A DNA stretch of 64,000 nt from Actinomycetota bacterium (GTDB lineage Bacteria; Actinomycetota; Acidimicrobiia; IMCC26256; PALSA-555): positions 1-64,000 of the forward strand of contig VGBR01000004.1 of NCBI GenBank assembly GCA_016870355.1, written 5' to 3'. The position numbers and the translations under genes were made by a program. Below are positions 56,958 to 64,000 of the stretch, piece by piece. Under the pieces are notes generated by a model. That model made no database searches. It was not told the DNA's origin and saw nothing but the letters and a program-made list of their open reading frames with translations. The stretch's first letter is position 1, and the number at the start of each line of letters is the position of its first letter.

Positions 56958-57404
56958 ATGCCGGTCGTGTTCAACCACCTCGGGCACTGCGTCACCGACC
57001 TCGAGCGGTCGCGACGCTTCTACGAAGAGCTCTTGGAGTTCGAGTTCCTGCGCGAGATCAACCCTCCCGACGAAGGGTCGAGCAAGCTCCTGCGGCTGAA
57101 CAACCCCATGGGGATGACCGCGGTGTACCTAAAGCGCGACGGGTTCATCCTCGAGCTCCTGCACTTCTCCGGCGAAGGTGCGAAGGCCCTCCCCGTGCGC
57201 GAGCGCGCGATGAACGAGCCCGGGCTCACGCACATCTCAGTGAGCTGCGACATCGACGACATCTGCGCGCGCATCGGCGACTATGGCGGCGAAGTGCTCG
57301 ACGACACCAACATCGGCGTCGGCGTCTTCGTGCGCGATCCCGACGGCCAGCTGATCGAGCTCCTCACGATGGCCTACCGCGACAACCTGGAGCCGGGCCA
57401 CTGA
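56958..57404 (+). CDS. VOC (glyoxalase/dioxygenase-type) family protein
   Basis: The 148-residue protein has two beta-alpha-beta-beta-beta units: VFNHLGHCVTDLERSRRFYEELLEFEFLRE and GLTHISVSCDIDDICARIGDYGG...GVGVFVRDPDGQLIELLTM. His7 (NHLGH region), ELLHF and the second-unit THI and IEL positions give the usual metal ligands. Methylmalonyl-CoA epimerase, glyoxalase I and extradiol dioxygenases share this fold, so the reaction is open. Its TGA overlaps the CTG start of the following ligase gene. Confidence 0.88.
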   Translation: MPVVFNHLGHCVTDLERSRRFYEELLEFEFLREINPPDEGSSKLLRLNNPMGMTAVYLKRDGFILELLHFSGEGAKALPVRERAMNEPGLTHISVSCDIDDICARIGDYGGEVLDDTNIGVGVFVRDPDGQLIELLTMAYRDNLEPGH

Positions 57405-58960
57405 CCGCTGCTTTCGTCGATCTGCTCCACGGCGCGACGCTCGGCGACCAACTACGCGAGCACCGGCGCGCGCGACCGAAGGTCTTGGCGCTGGTCGACG
57501 GCGCGACTCGCCTCACCTATCCCGAGCTCGACGATCGGGTGAACCGACTCGCGCACGCGCTCACCGGAGAAGGCGTCGCCACTGGCGAGCGAGTCCTGTG
57601 GCTCGGGCAGAACTCGTTCCGTGTCATCGAGCTGCTGCTGGCGTGCTCGAAGCTCGGCGCCATGTTCTGCCCAGCCAACTGGCGTCAGAGCCCCGACGAG
57701 CTCGCCTTCGTCATCGACGATCTCGCGCCGAAGGTCGTCATCTGGCAAGAAGAAGAGGTCGGCGAGACGGTCCTTGCTGGACGCGAGCGCGCCACCGCCT
57801 CTGCCCGTTGGATCCGCCATGACGACGACGGCCCGGAGGGATACGAAGCGTTCCTCGTCACGGGTGACGCCGACGACATGGACATTCCGGTCGACGAGGC
57901 GTCGGCCGCAATCATCATCTACACCGCCGCGTTCGGGGGTCGACCAAACGGAGCGATGCTCAGTCACACCGCGTGCATCACCCAAGGAATGGTGTACGGC
58001 CACATCACGGGCGTGACCGGCGAGTCGGTGTTCCTCAACAGCGGACCGCTCTTTCACCTAGGCACACTGATGAACACCTTCTCGGTGTTCGTGGCCGGCG
58101 GCACCAACGTGTTCCTCCGACGGGTCGAGGGCGAGGAGCTCTGCCGCGTGATCGCCGAGGAGCGCTGCACCGGCGCCTTCCTCGTCGGGCCGATGATGGA
58201 TCAGCTCGTCGAGTTCAACGCCGACGGTCGCTACGACCTGTCGAGCCTGCGCCTTCCCCGCGGCCGGAATGAGCTCGACGCGATGTGCAGCCCCGACGAG
58301 AGCCCCTGGGCCGCGGCCCCCGGTGGCTACGGCCAGACCGAAGCAATGGGGATGATGACGTTCACATGCCTCGGCCTCGGCGCGATCGGCACCCACGGAC
58401 GCCCGTCGCCCGTGGTGCAGATTCGCGTCGTCGACGGCGAGGACAACGACGTGCCTACCGGCGAGACGGGCGAGATCGTCGTGCGCGGCCTCACGGTCAT
58501 GAACGGCTACTGGAACCGACCCGAGGAGAACGCGGCGCGCTCGCGCGGCGGCTGGCACCACACGAACGACCTCGGCAAGCGCGAGACCGACGGGTCGCTG
58601 TCGTTCGTCGGACCGAAGACGCGGATGATCAAGTCCGCTGCCGAGAACATCTATCCCGTCGAGGTCGAGCAGTGCATCGTGGCGCACGTCGCGGTCGCCG
58701 AGTGCGCCATCATCGGGATACCCGACCCGAAGTGGGTGCAGAGCGTGAAGGCGATCGTGGTGCGCGCTGAGGGCGCGGCCGTCACCGAGGACGACATCAT
58801 CGAGCACTGCCGCGCGTCGATTGCGTCCTACAAGAAGCCGCGATCCGTGGAGTTCGTGGACGCGCTGCCGAAGATCGGTGGGTTCGCGATCGACTACGAC
58901 GCGCTCGACGAGCAGTTCGGCGGGGGTAACTACCCCGGCGGTCGCACCCGCAGCGCCTGA
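57401..58960 (+). CDS. Adenylate-forming acyl-CoA synthetase-like protein, probable CTG start
   Basis: The coherent N-terminus (TAAFVDLLHGATLGDQLREHRRARPKVLALVDG) begins in frame at CTG 57401, which overlaps the VOC stop as CTGA and has GGAG eight bases upstream; the next canonical start is inside the conserved domain. The 519-residue protein aligns with FadD-type enzymes (GYGQTEAMGM, GYWNRPEENAA, MIKSAAENIYPVEVE) but its P-loop reads IIYTAAFGGRPNGAML instead of TSGTTGxPKG, and the C-terminal catalytic-lysine segment reads LPKIGGFAIDYDAL. Activity as a CoA ligase is therefore uncertain. Confidence 0.85.
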   Translation: MTAAFVDLLHGATLGDQLREHRRARPKVLALVDGATRLTYPELDDRVNRLAHALTGEGVATGERVLWLGQNSFRVIELLLACSKLGAMFCPANWRQSPDELAFVIDDLAPKVVIWQEEEVGETVLAGRERATASARWIRHDDDGPEGYEAFLVTGDADDMDIPVDEASAAIIIYTAAFGGRPNGAMLSHTACITQGMVYGHITGVTGESVFLNSGPLFHLGTLMNTFSVFVAGGTNVFLRRVEGEELCRVIAEERCTGAFLVGPMMDQLVEFNADGRYDLSSLRLPRGRNELDAMCSPDESPWAAAPGGYGQTEAMGMMTFTCLGLGAIGTHGRPSPVVQIRVVDGEDNDVPTGETGEIVVRGLTVMNGYWNRPEENAARSRGGWHHTNDLGKRETDGSLSFVGPKTRMIKSAAENIYPVEVEQCIVAHVAVAECAIIGIPDPKWVQSVKAIVVRAEGAAVTEDDIIEHCRASIASYKKPRSVEFVDALPKIGGFAIDYDALDEQFGGGNYPGGRTRSA

Positions 58961-58975
58961 GCGGAAGCGAACCGA

Positions 58976-59728
58976 ATGGCTGCCTGCTTCCCCGAAGGCG
59001 CGTACCGCCGACGCATCCGACTCACCGTCGTCGACGACGACGGGACCGTCGAGGGTGGGCTCGAGGATGACTTCCATCACTTCGAGGTCACGGTGAGCCA
59101 CGACGGCGAACACGTCACGGCGGTGGAGGCACGAGCGCGGCGATGGCCGTGGACCACCTGCTGTGACGCCGGTGTGCCACTGCGCGCGCTGGAAGGCATG
59201 GAGCTGTCGCCTCGCTGCTTGGCGGTGGGCGACGTGACGGATCCTCGTCTCAACTGCACGCACATGTTCGACCTCGCTGGACTCGCAATCGCTCACGCCG
59301 CTCGTGGTGGCGAGGTAGGCACGACCCGTCAGTACGACGTGGCGATCCCCTCACGGGTCACGGCCAAGACCGTCGACGTGCACATCCAGCGCGATGGCGA
59401 GCTGCTGCACACGTGGATGCTCGAGGGTCGCGAGCTCATCGCGCCACCACCGTTCTCGGAAGCGCCGTGGCGCGGCGGCTTCCTTCGGTGGGCAGACGCC
59501 ACCTTCGCGCCGGACGAGTCCGAGCCGATCATCGTCCTGCGGCGCGCGTGCGAGATCGGGATGGGCCGCGGCATGGACCTCGATGCGGTGGACGCGTCCA
59601 TCGAGATGGAGCCGCTCATGGCCGGCGTCTGCTTCTCGATGCAACCGCCGCAGATCGAAGTCGGGCTCCGCAACAAGGGCACCATCAAAGACTTCGACGC
59701 CAACCCGGATTTACTGCTCCGCGACTAG
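58976..59728 (+). CDS. DUF2889 domain-containing protein
   Basis: The 250-residue protein reads YRRRIRLTVVDDDGTVEGGLEDDFHHFEVTVSHDGEHVTAVEARARRWPWTTCCDAGVPLRALEGMEL, the pattern of DUF2889 (ExDxxHxF..., PWxxC), followed by FDLAGLAIAHAARG and a second half with WMLEGRELIAPPPF. The function is unknown; the family is often encoded near acyl-CoA ligases. It follows the CTG-start ligase after 15 bases. Its stop overlaps the stop of the convergent LLM gene within a CTAG. Confidence 0.85.
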   Translation: MAACFPEGAYRRRIRLTVVDDDGTVEGGLEDDFHHFEVTVSHDGEHVTAVEARARRWPWTTCCDAGVPLRALEGMELSPRCLAVGDVTDPRLNCTHMFDLAGLAIAHAARGGEVGTTRQYDVAIPSRVTAKTVDVHIQRDGELLHTWMLEGRELIAPPPFSEAPWRGGFLRWADATFAPDESEPIIVLRRACEIGMGRGMDLDAVDASIEMEPLMAGVCFSMQPPQIEVGLRNKGTIKDFDANPDLLLRD

Positions 59729-60567
59729 TCGAAGCCGATCTCGTCGGCGAACTTGCGCATGCCGTCGATGGCTTCGCGGGAGCGACGCCACGGTGCGAAG
59801 ACCATTCGCGTCACGCCGATCTCCTCCCAGCGCTTCACGTCGTCACGCGATGCGACCTTCCCTCCCAAGCAGAACTGGAAGGTGGAGGCGTCACGCCCGT
59901 GCTCGTCGAGGAGAGTGCGGAGCTGGCTGACGAGCATCTCGGCGCGTTCGAAGTCGCTGTTCATGCCGATCCACCCGTCGCAGTGCTTCGCGGCGCGCCG
60001 GAGTGCCGCCTTGCTCTCACCGCCGATCAGCAACGGCGGGTGCGGCTTCTGGACCGGCTTCGGCTCGAACATCACCGGATCGAACTGGAAGAACTCGCCC
60101 TCGTGGCGGATCTCTTCGTCGGTCCACAACCGCTTGCAGACCTCGATCGACTCGTCCACGCGGCGCCCGCGGGTCTTGAAGTCGAGGCCGGTGGCGGTCC
60201 ACTCCTCTTCCAACCAGCTCGCACCGATCCCGAACTCGAGCCGACCGCCCGAGAGGATGTCGAGCGTGGTGACGCCACGTGCGGTCGTAAACGGATGCCG
60301 CAAGCCGATGTTGTAGACGTGTGTGCCCAGACGAACGTTCGTCGTCTTGGCCGCGAGGTGTGCGAGCCACGAAAAGCAGTCGTAGATCGGCACGTGTGGC
60401 GGCACCGGTGGATGCTCCTCGCCGGGATGCGGTGACCGGCTCATCTGCGACGTGAGCACCAGATGCTCCGGGAGCCACACCGATTCGTAGCCGAGCGCCT
60501 CCGCTTCGAGCGCGACGTCCATGAACGCGGTGTGGTGGACCGCGCCGAGCGCGATGCCGAACTTCAC
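59725..60567 (-). CDS. LLM class F420-dependent oxidoreductase
   Basis: The 280-residue TIM-barrel protein has FGIALGAVHHTAFMDVALEAEALGYESVWLPEHLVLTSQM, TTNVRLGTHVYNIGLRHPFTTARGVTTLDILSGGRLEFGIGASWLEEEW and KPHPPLLIGGESKAALRRAAKHCDGWIG, all typical of F420-dependent luciferase-like oxidoreductases. The substrate is unknown. The GTG overlaps the SDR stop by four bases, so the two are one transcript and possibly act on the same intermediate. Confidence 0.92.
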   Translation of the reverse strand: MKFGIALGAVHHTAFMDVALEAEALGYESVWLPEHLVLTSQMSRSPHPGEEHPPVPPHVPIYDCFSWLAHLAAKTTNVRLGTHVYNIGLRHPFTTARGVTTLDILSGGRLEFGIGASWLEEEWTATGLDFKTRGRRVDESIEVCKRLWTDEEIRHEGEFFQFDPVMFEPKPVQKPHPPLLIGGESKAALRRAAKHCDGWIGMNSDFERAEMLVSQLRTLLDEHGRDASTFQFCLGGKVASRDDVKRWEEIGVTRMVFAPWRRSREAIDGMRKFADEIGFD

Positions 60568-61367
60568 GCGCCGCGACCCATCGCCGGGTGCGTGAGATAG
60601 CTGCCGTCCTCGTTGCGGTGCCAGCCGCCGGCGATCAGATTGCCCCCGTCCACATGGATGGTGGTACCGGTCACGAAACGGCTCATGTCGCTCGCCAGGA
60701 ACACCGCCGCCGCAGAGATGTCGTCCACATGCCCTTCGACCGGTAGCGGCGTGTGCACGCCCATCTCCTGACCGATTCCCGGTGTCGGGATCACATCCGG
60801 TGCGATGCAGTTGACCCGGATCCACTGTGGTCCGAGCTCCAACGCCAGCGTCCCCGTAAGGCTCGCAACCGCCGCCTTCATCGCGCTGTACACGGCGAAG
60901 CCCGGCGCGGCGCGGTGCGCTTCTATCGAGGTGAGGTTGATGATCGAGCCGCCGCTCTCGGACATCAACGGCACCACGCCGCGAATGAAGTGCGTGACGC
61001 TCACGAAGTTCTCGCGAACGAGCGAATCCTGGCCCTTGGCGTTCACGTCCATGAAGTTGGCGTAGAAACCGCCGCCGGCGTTGTTCACCAAGATGTCGAC
61101 GGAACCGAGCTCGCTGCGAACGCCGTCGAGGAACCCGGTGACGGCGTCGCCATCTCGCACGTCGAGCTCGGCCGCGACCACGCGACGACCCTCCGCCTCG
61201 ATCGCGCTCGCGGTCTTGTCCATGTTCTCGACATCGCGGTCGCAGATCGCCACGTGTGCGCCGAAGCGAGCGAACGTCGTCGCGATCCCCTCACCGATGC
61301 CCACCGCAGCGCCGGTCACGATCGCGACGCGATCGGTCAGCAGCGCGATCGATGGGTCGACGGTCAC
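60564..61367 (-). CDS. SDR family oxidoreductase
   Basis: The 267-residue short-chain dehydrogenase has VAIVTGAAVGIGEGIATTFARFGAHVAICDRD (14-45), VDILVNNAGGGF, INLTSIEAHRAAPGFAVYSAMKAAVASLT (Ser, Tyr, Lys) and WIRVNCIAPDVIPTPG, ending TTIHVDGGNLIAGG. The Asp after beta-2 (CDRD) suggests NAD. Start is GTG. It precedes the LLM gene with overlap and diverges from another SDR gene at 61434. Confidence 0.93.
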   Translation of the reverse strand: MTVDPSIALLTDRVAIVTGAAVGIGEGIATTFARFGAHVAICDRDVENMDKTASAIEAEGRRVVAAELDVRDGDAVTGFLDGVRSELGSVDILVNNAGGGFYANFMDVNAKGQDSLVRENFVSVTHFIRGVVPLMSESGGSIINLTSIEAHRAAPGFAVYSAMKAAVASLTGTLALELGPQWIRVNCIAPDVIPTPGIGQEMGVHTPLPVEGHVDDISAAAVFLASDMSRFVTGTTIHVDGGNLIAGGWHRNEDGSYLTHPAMGRGA

Positions 61368-61433
61368 TGCGGCGCAGGCTACTCGTCACCTTCCCCCTCC
61401 TATGGGGGACGACGCGGTCAGGGTTGTGCGAGC

Positions 61434-62246
61434 ATGCCTGCCATGGCGTACTCACTTGACGGCAAGCACGTGCTCATCACCGGATCGTCGGCCGGCATCG
61501 GCGCCGCACTCGCCGTCGGCTTCGCGGAGCGCGGCGCGACGATCGGGCTGTGCGGTCGCCGAGAGGACAAGCTCGCCGAAGTGCTCGAGCGAGTGCAGAA
61601 GCACGCGCCCGACTCACGCTCGTGGATCATCGACCTCAACGACCTCGAGGGAATCGCCGGTTTCGCGACCGACGTGGAGCAACAGCTTGGCGGTGTCGAC
61701 ATGCTGGTCAACAACGCCGGCATCCCCAAGCGCCGTCACGTTACACGGCTCGACCCCGAGACGGTCGAGTCGGTGATGCGCATCAACTACTTCTCCCCGA
61801 TTCGGCTCACGCTCGCATTGCTCCCGGGCTTGATCGAGCGCGACGGGCGCATCGTCAACATCTCTTCTGTCGCCGCCCGGCTCGGACCACCGATCGAGGC
61901 CGCCTACGGCGCGAGCAAGGCGGCGCTCACTGCCTTCTCGGAGTCGATGGTGGTCGACCTCAGGGACACGAACGTGCTCGTACACGTGGTGAACCCGGGC
62001 GTGTTCGACACAGAGCTGTTCCACCTGCCGGACAACGAGCCCGGGTACCACGAGGGCACACCGATGGAGCCAGTGGAGTCGATCGTCGAGCCGATCGTCG
62101 CTCAGATCGAGGCCGGCACCTTTGAGACGTACGTTCCCGCGTGGTTCAAGGACGTCGCCATCAACAAGTTCAACGACCCCGACGCGTTCTTCATCGGCAC
62201 GAAGGCCTACGCGACAGAGATGGAAGCCAAGCTCGCGAAGTCCTGA
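61434..62246 (+). CDS. SDR family oxidoreductase
   Basis: The 270-residue (261 from the inner ATG) protein reads KHVLITGSSAGIGAALAVGFAERGATIGLCGRREDKL, GVDMLVNNAGIPKRRH, IVNISSVAARLGPPIEAAYGASKAALTAFSESM (Ser, Tyr, Lys) and VHVVNPGVFDTELFH. CGRRE after beta-2 suggests NADP. The long C-terminal segment (EAGTFETYVPAWFKDVAINKF) is like membrane-associated acyl-modifying SDRs. The starts at 61434 and 61443 cannot be separated. Confidence 0.92.
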   Translation: MPAMAYSLDGKHVLITGSSAGIGAALAVGFAERGATIGLCGRREDKLAEVLERVQKHAPDSRSWIIDLNDLEGIAGFATDVEQQLGGVDMLVNNAGIPKRRHVTRLDPETVESVMRINYFSPIRLTLALLPGLIERDGRIVNISSVAARLGPPIEAAYGASKAALTAFSESMVVDLRDTNVLVHVVNPGVFDTELFHLPDNEPGYHEGTPMEPVESIVEPIVAQIEAGTFETYVPAWFKDVAINKFNDPDAFFIGTKAYATEMEAKLAKS

Positions 62247-62260
62247 CGCTTGGGGATGCG

Positions 62261-63028
62261 TCAGTCGAAGAGGTCGGGCTGCTCTTTGGTGATCTTGGCG
62301 TACATCGGCTGGAAGCTGAACCAACCGCCGAGGTGACTGCCGACCTGCGTAGCCGTCAGCGCAGCGTGGTCAGCGTCGATCAAGATCGGAGTGCCCGCGG
62401 CTTCAGCCAAGAGCTGGGCCTGGCACGTGCGCTCCATCGTGACGAACCAGAACGCTGCCTCGTCGACCGAGTGGCCGACGGTCAGGAGCCCGTGGTTGCG
62501 AAGGATGACGGCCTTGTGCTCACCGAGCGCGTGACCGATCCGCTTGCCCTCTTCGAGGTCGAGCACCACACCCGTGTAGTCGTCGAACAGCGCGTGATCG
62601 TCGTAGAACGCGCAGGAGTCCTGCGTGAGCGGATCGAGCAGCCGACCGAGCGACGACCACGACTTTCCGTAGATCGAGTGCGCGTGCGCCGCGGCGATGA
62701 CATCGGGCCGAGCCGCGTGCACCTGCGAGTGGATCGCGAACGCCGCGGTGTTCACCATCGCGTTGCCCTCGACGACCTCGCCCTGCTCGTTCACCCGGAT
62801 CAGGTCGGACACGCGGATGTGACTGAACGCCGTCCCGAGCGGGTTCACCCAGAAGTGATCAAGGTGCTCGGGGTCCCGCGCAGTGATGTGACCCGCGACG
62901 CCTTCGTCGAAGCCGAACTTCCCGAAGAGGCGGAACGCGGCCGCGAGCCGCTCCTTGCGGTGCTGGCGCTCCTCTTCGACGGAATTGAACGTCGGCAGGT
63001 ACGACTTGAGATCGTTTGCTGGGGCCAT
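62261..63028 (-). CDS. Class II aldolase/adducin family protein
   Basis: The 255-residue protein reads ERLAAAFRLFGKFGFDEGVAGHITARDPEHLDHFWVNPLGTAFSHI, VHAARPDVIAAAHAHSIYGKSWSSLGRLLDPLTQDSCAFYDDHALF and VILRNHGLLTVGHSVDEAAFWFVTMERTCQAQL. HAHS and the later NHG histidine are the zinc ligands of fuculose/rhamnulose aldolase-type enzymes. This subgroup (with adducin-like HITARDP) is common beside aldehyde dehydrogenases in catabolic clusters. It starts 25 bases after the aldehyde dehydrogenase stop. Confidence 0.92.
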   Translation of the reverse strand: MAPANDLKSYLPTFNSVEEERQHRKERLAAAFRLFGKFGFDEGVAGHITARDPEHLDHFWVNPLGTAFSHIRVSDLIRVNEQGEVVEGNAMVNTAAFAIHSQVHAARPDVIAAAHAHSIYGKSWSSLGRLLDPLTQDSCAFYDDHALFDDYTGVVLDLEEGKRIGHALGEHKAVILRNHGLLTVGHSVDEAAFWFVTMERTCQAQLLAEAAGTPILIDADHAALTATQVGSHLGGWFSFQPMYAKITKEQPDLFD

Positions 63029-63053
63029 CCGTCCCTCTGGGTCGGCAACCAGG

Positions 63054-64000
63054 CTACGCGGGGTCGGGCAGCCCGAGGGTCTTGGTCTCGAGGTACTCCT
63101 CGAACCCAGCGATGCCGTGCTCACGGCCGATGCCACTGTCCTTGTAGCCACCGAACGGCGAGTCGGGGCCGAACCAGCCGCCGCCGTTCACCGACACCGT
63201 CCCGGTGCGGATGCGGCGGGCGATCCCGATGGCCCGGTCCAGCGACGCCGACGCGACCGAGCCCGACAGCCCGTACTTCGAGTTGTTCGCGATCCGCACC
63301 GCGTCGTCGTCGTCTGTGTACTTGAGTACCGCGAGCACCGGCCCGAAGATCTCCTCCTGAGCGATGGTCGCGTCCTGGTCGACGTCGACGAACAGCGTCG
63401 GTTCCACGAAGTAGCCCTTGGGCAGATGCTCGGGCCGCTTGCCGCCCACGAGCAACTTCGCGCCTTCCGCTGAACCCTTCTCGATGTAGCCGAGCACGCG
63501 CTCGCGCTGGCTCGCGTTGATCAGCGGACCCATGACGTTGCCCGGGTCGGTCGGGTCGCCGTACGGGAAGCTCTCGAACGACGCCTTGAGCATCTCGACG
63601 CCCTCGTCGTAGCGCGACTCCGGCAGGAGCATGCGCGTCGTGATCGCGCACCCCTGGCCGGCGTGCACGCACGTCATCGAACCCATCCCCACCGACGATG
63701 CGAAATCGGCGTCGTCAAGGATGATGTTCGCCGACTTGCCGCCGAGCTCGAGAAACACCTTCTTCAGCGTGTCGGCACCGCGGGCCATGATTCGTCGTCC
63801 CACCCCGGTCGAACCGGTGAAGCTGATCATGTCGACGCGCGGGTCGCCCGTGAGCGCCTCACCGACGGCGGCCTTGTCGCCGGACGTGACGATGTTCACC
63901 ACACCCGGCGGGATGTCGGTCTCCTCAGCGATGACACGACCGATGTAGGTCGCGCTCCACGGCGTGTCGGGTGCCGGCTTGAGCACCACGGTGTTGCCCG
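63054..64000 (-). CDS. Aldehyde dehydrogenase, 5' part beyond the window
   Basis: About 315 C-terminal residues of an NAD(P)-dependent aldehyde dehydrogenase are present and the frame stays open through the right edge (GNTVVLKPAPDTPW). Visible motifs are ISFTGSTGVGRRIMARGADTLKKVFLELGGKSANIILDDAD (NAD fold and catalytic Glu), the nucleophile Cys in HAGQGCAITTRMLLP, and EEIFGPVLAVLKY near the end. It oxidises an aldehyde to the acid. The class II aldolase gene just downstream on the same strand would supply an aldehyde, so the two may work in sequence. Confidence 0.95.
   Translation of the reverse strand, partial: GNTVVLKPAPDTPWSATYIGRVIAEETDIPPGVVNIVTSGDKAAVGEALTGDPRVDMISFTGSTGVGRRIMARGADTLKKVFLELGGKSANIILDDADFASSVGMGSMTCVHAGQGCAITTRMLLPESRYDEGVEMLKASFESFPYGDPTDPGNVMGPLINASQRERVLGYIEKGSAEGAKLLVGGKRPEHLPKGYFVEPTLFVDVDQDATIAQEEIFGPVLAVLKYTDDDDAVRIANNSKYGLSGSVASASLDRAIGIARRIRTGTVSVNGGGWFGPDSPFGGYKDSGIGREHGIAGFEEYLETKTLGLPDPA

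Noticed and set aside
58058-59296. 412-residue minus-strand frame over ligase and DUF2889 genes
   Set aside because: Antisense of two conserved genes; valine/arginine-rich and without motifs.

Overview
The window is GC-rich, densely packed bacterial chromosome with short intergenic gaps, many GTG starts and many 4-base ATGA/GTGA gene overlaps. The gene content points to Actinomycetota and most probably class Acidimicrobiia (inference): mraZ-rsmH-ftsL order, DUF3040 and DM13 proteins, F420-type (LLM) oxidoreductases, a PimB-like glycosyltransferase, a GGEDT/PK-type phosphofructokinase, and a very large acyl-CoA catabolic repertoire. No rRNA, tRNA, CRISPR array, phage or transposase gene was seen.

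Region 1 (1-3.5 kb) is the start of the division/cell-wall cluster on the minus strand: mraZ, a structured leader resembling the actinobacterial mraW RNA motif, rsmH and an ftsL-like gene; ftsI would lie beyond the left edge. An HNH endonuclease gene lies upstream of mraZ. Region 2 (3.5-8.4 kb) is a MoxR-DUF58-transglutaminase operon, preceded by a pair of 63-bp inverted repeats around a small gene. Region 3 (8.3-29.4 kb) is housekeeping and mixed metabolism: regulators, DinB, NUDIX, PIG-L deacetylase, threonine aldolase, TesB, a probably PPi-dependent phosphofructokinase, glycerol kinase, PlsC, a class I aminotransferase, ROK glucokinase, SRPBCC, glycosyltransferase, MFS carrier, enoyl-CoA hydratases and a ferredoxin reductase-like flavoprotein.

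Region 4 (29.5-64 kb) is dominated by acyl-CoA and probably sterol/isoprenoid-like lipid catabolism: crotonases, thiolase-like (Ltp) proteins with a DUF35 partner, tandem-fused CoA-transferase, tandem-fused acyl-CoA dehydrogenase, a P450 with its 3Fe-4S ferredoxin, hydratases of the FAS1-like/MaoC type, SDRs, AMP-forming acyl-CoA ligases, an amidohydrolase, a VOC protein, thiolase, class II aldolase and a partial aldehyde dehydrogenase at the right edge. Between 36.9 and 38.7 kb lie four small genes, at least three apparently exported, two of which are frameshifted.

The most interesting signals are non-coding. Three divergent gene pairs of the catabolic region share a TGAC-N6-GTCA dyad at nearly the same distance from both start codons, which looks like one operator for an unrecognised local regulon. 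Several families of short repeats (a 63-bp element with two hairpins, a composite hairpin-plus-tail element, GGC-triloop-GCC hairpins) occupy intergenic space, and one copy is built into the 3' end of the P450 gene. Several promoters place a TAnnnT -10 hexamer 6-9 bases before the start codon, predicting leaderless mRNAs. One acyl-CoA ligase gene appears to start at CTG.
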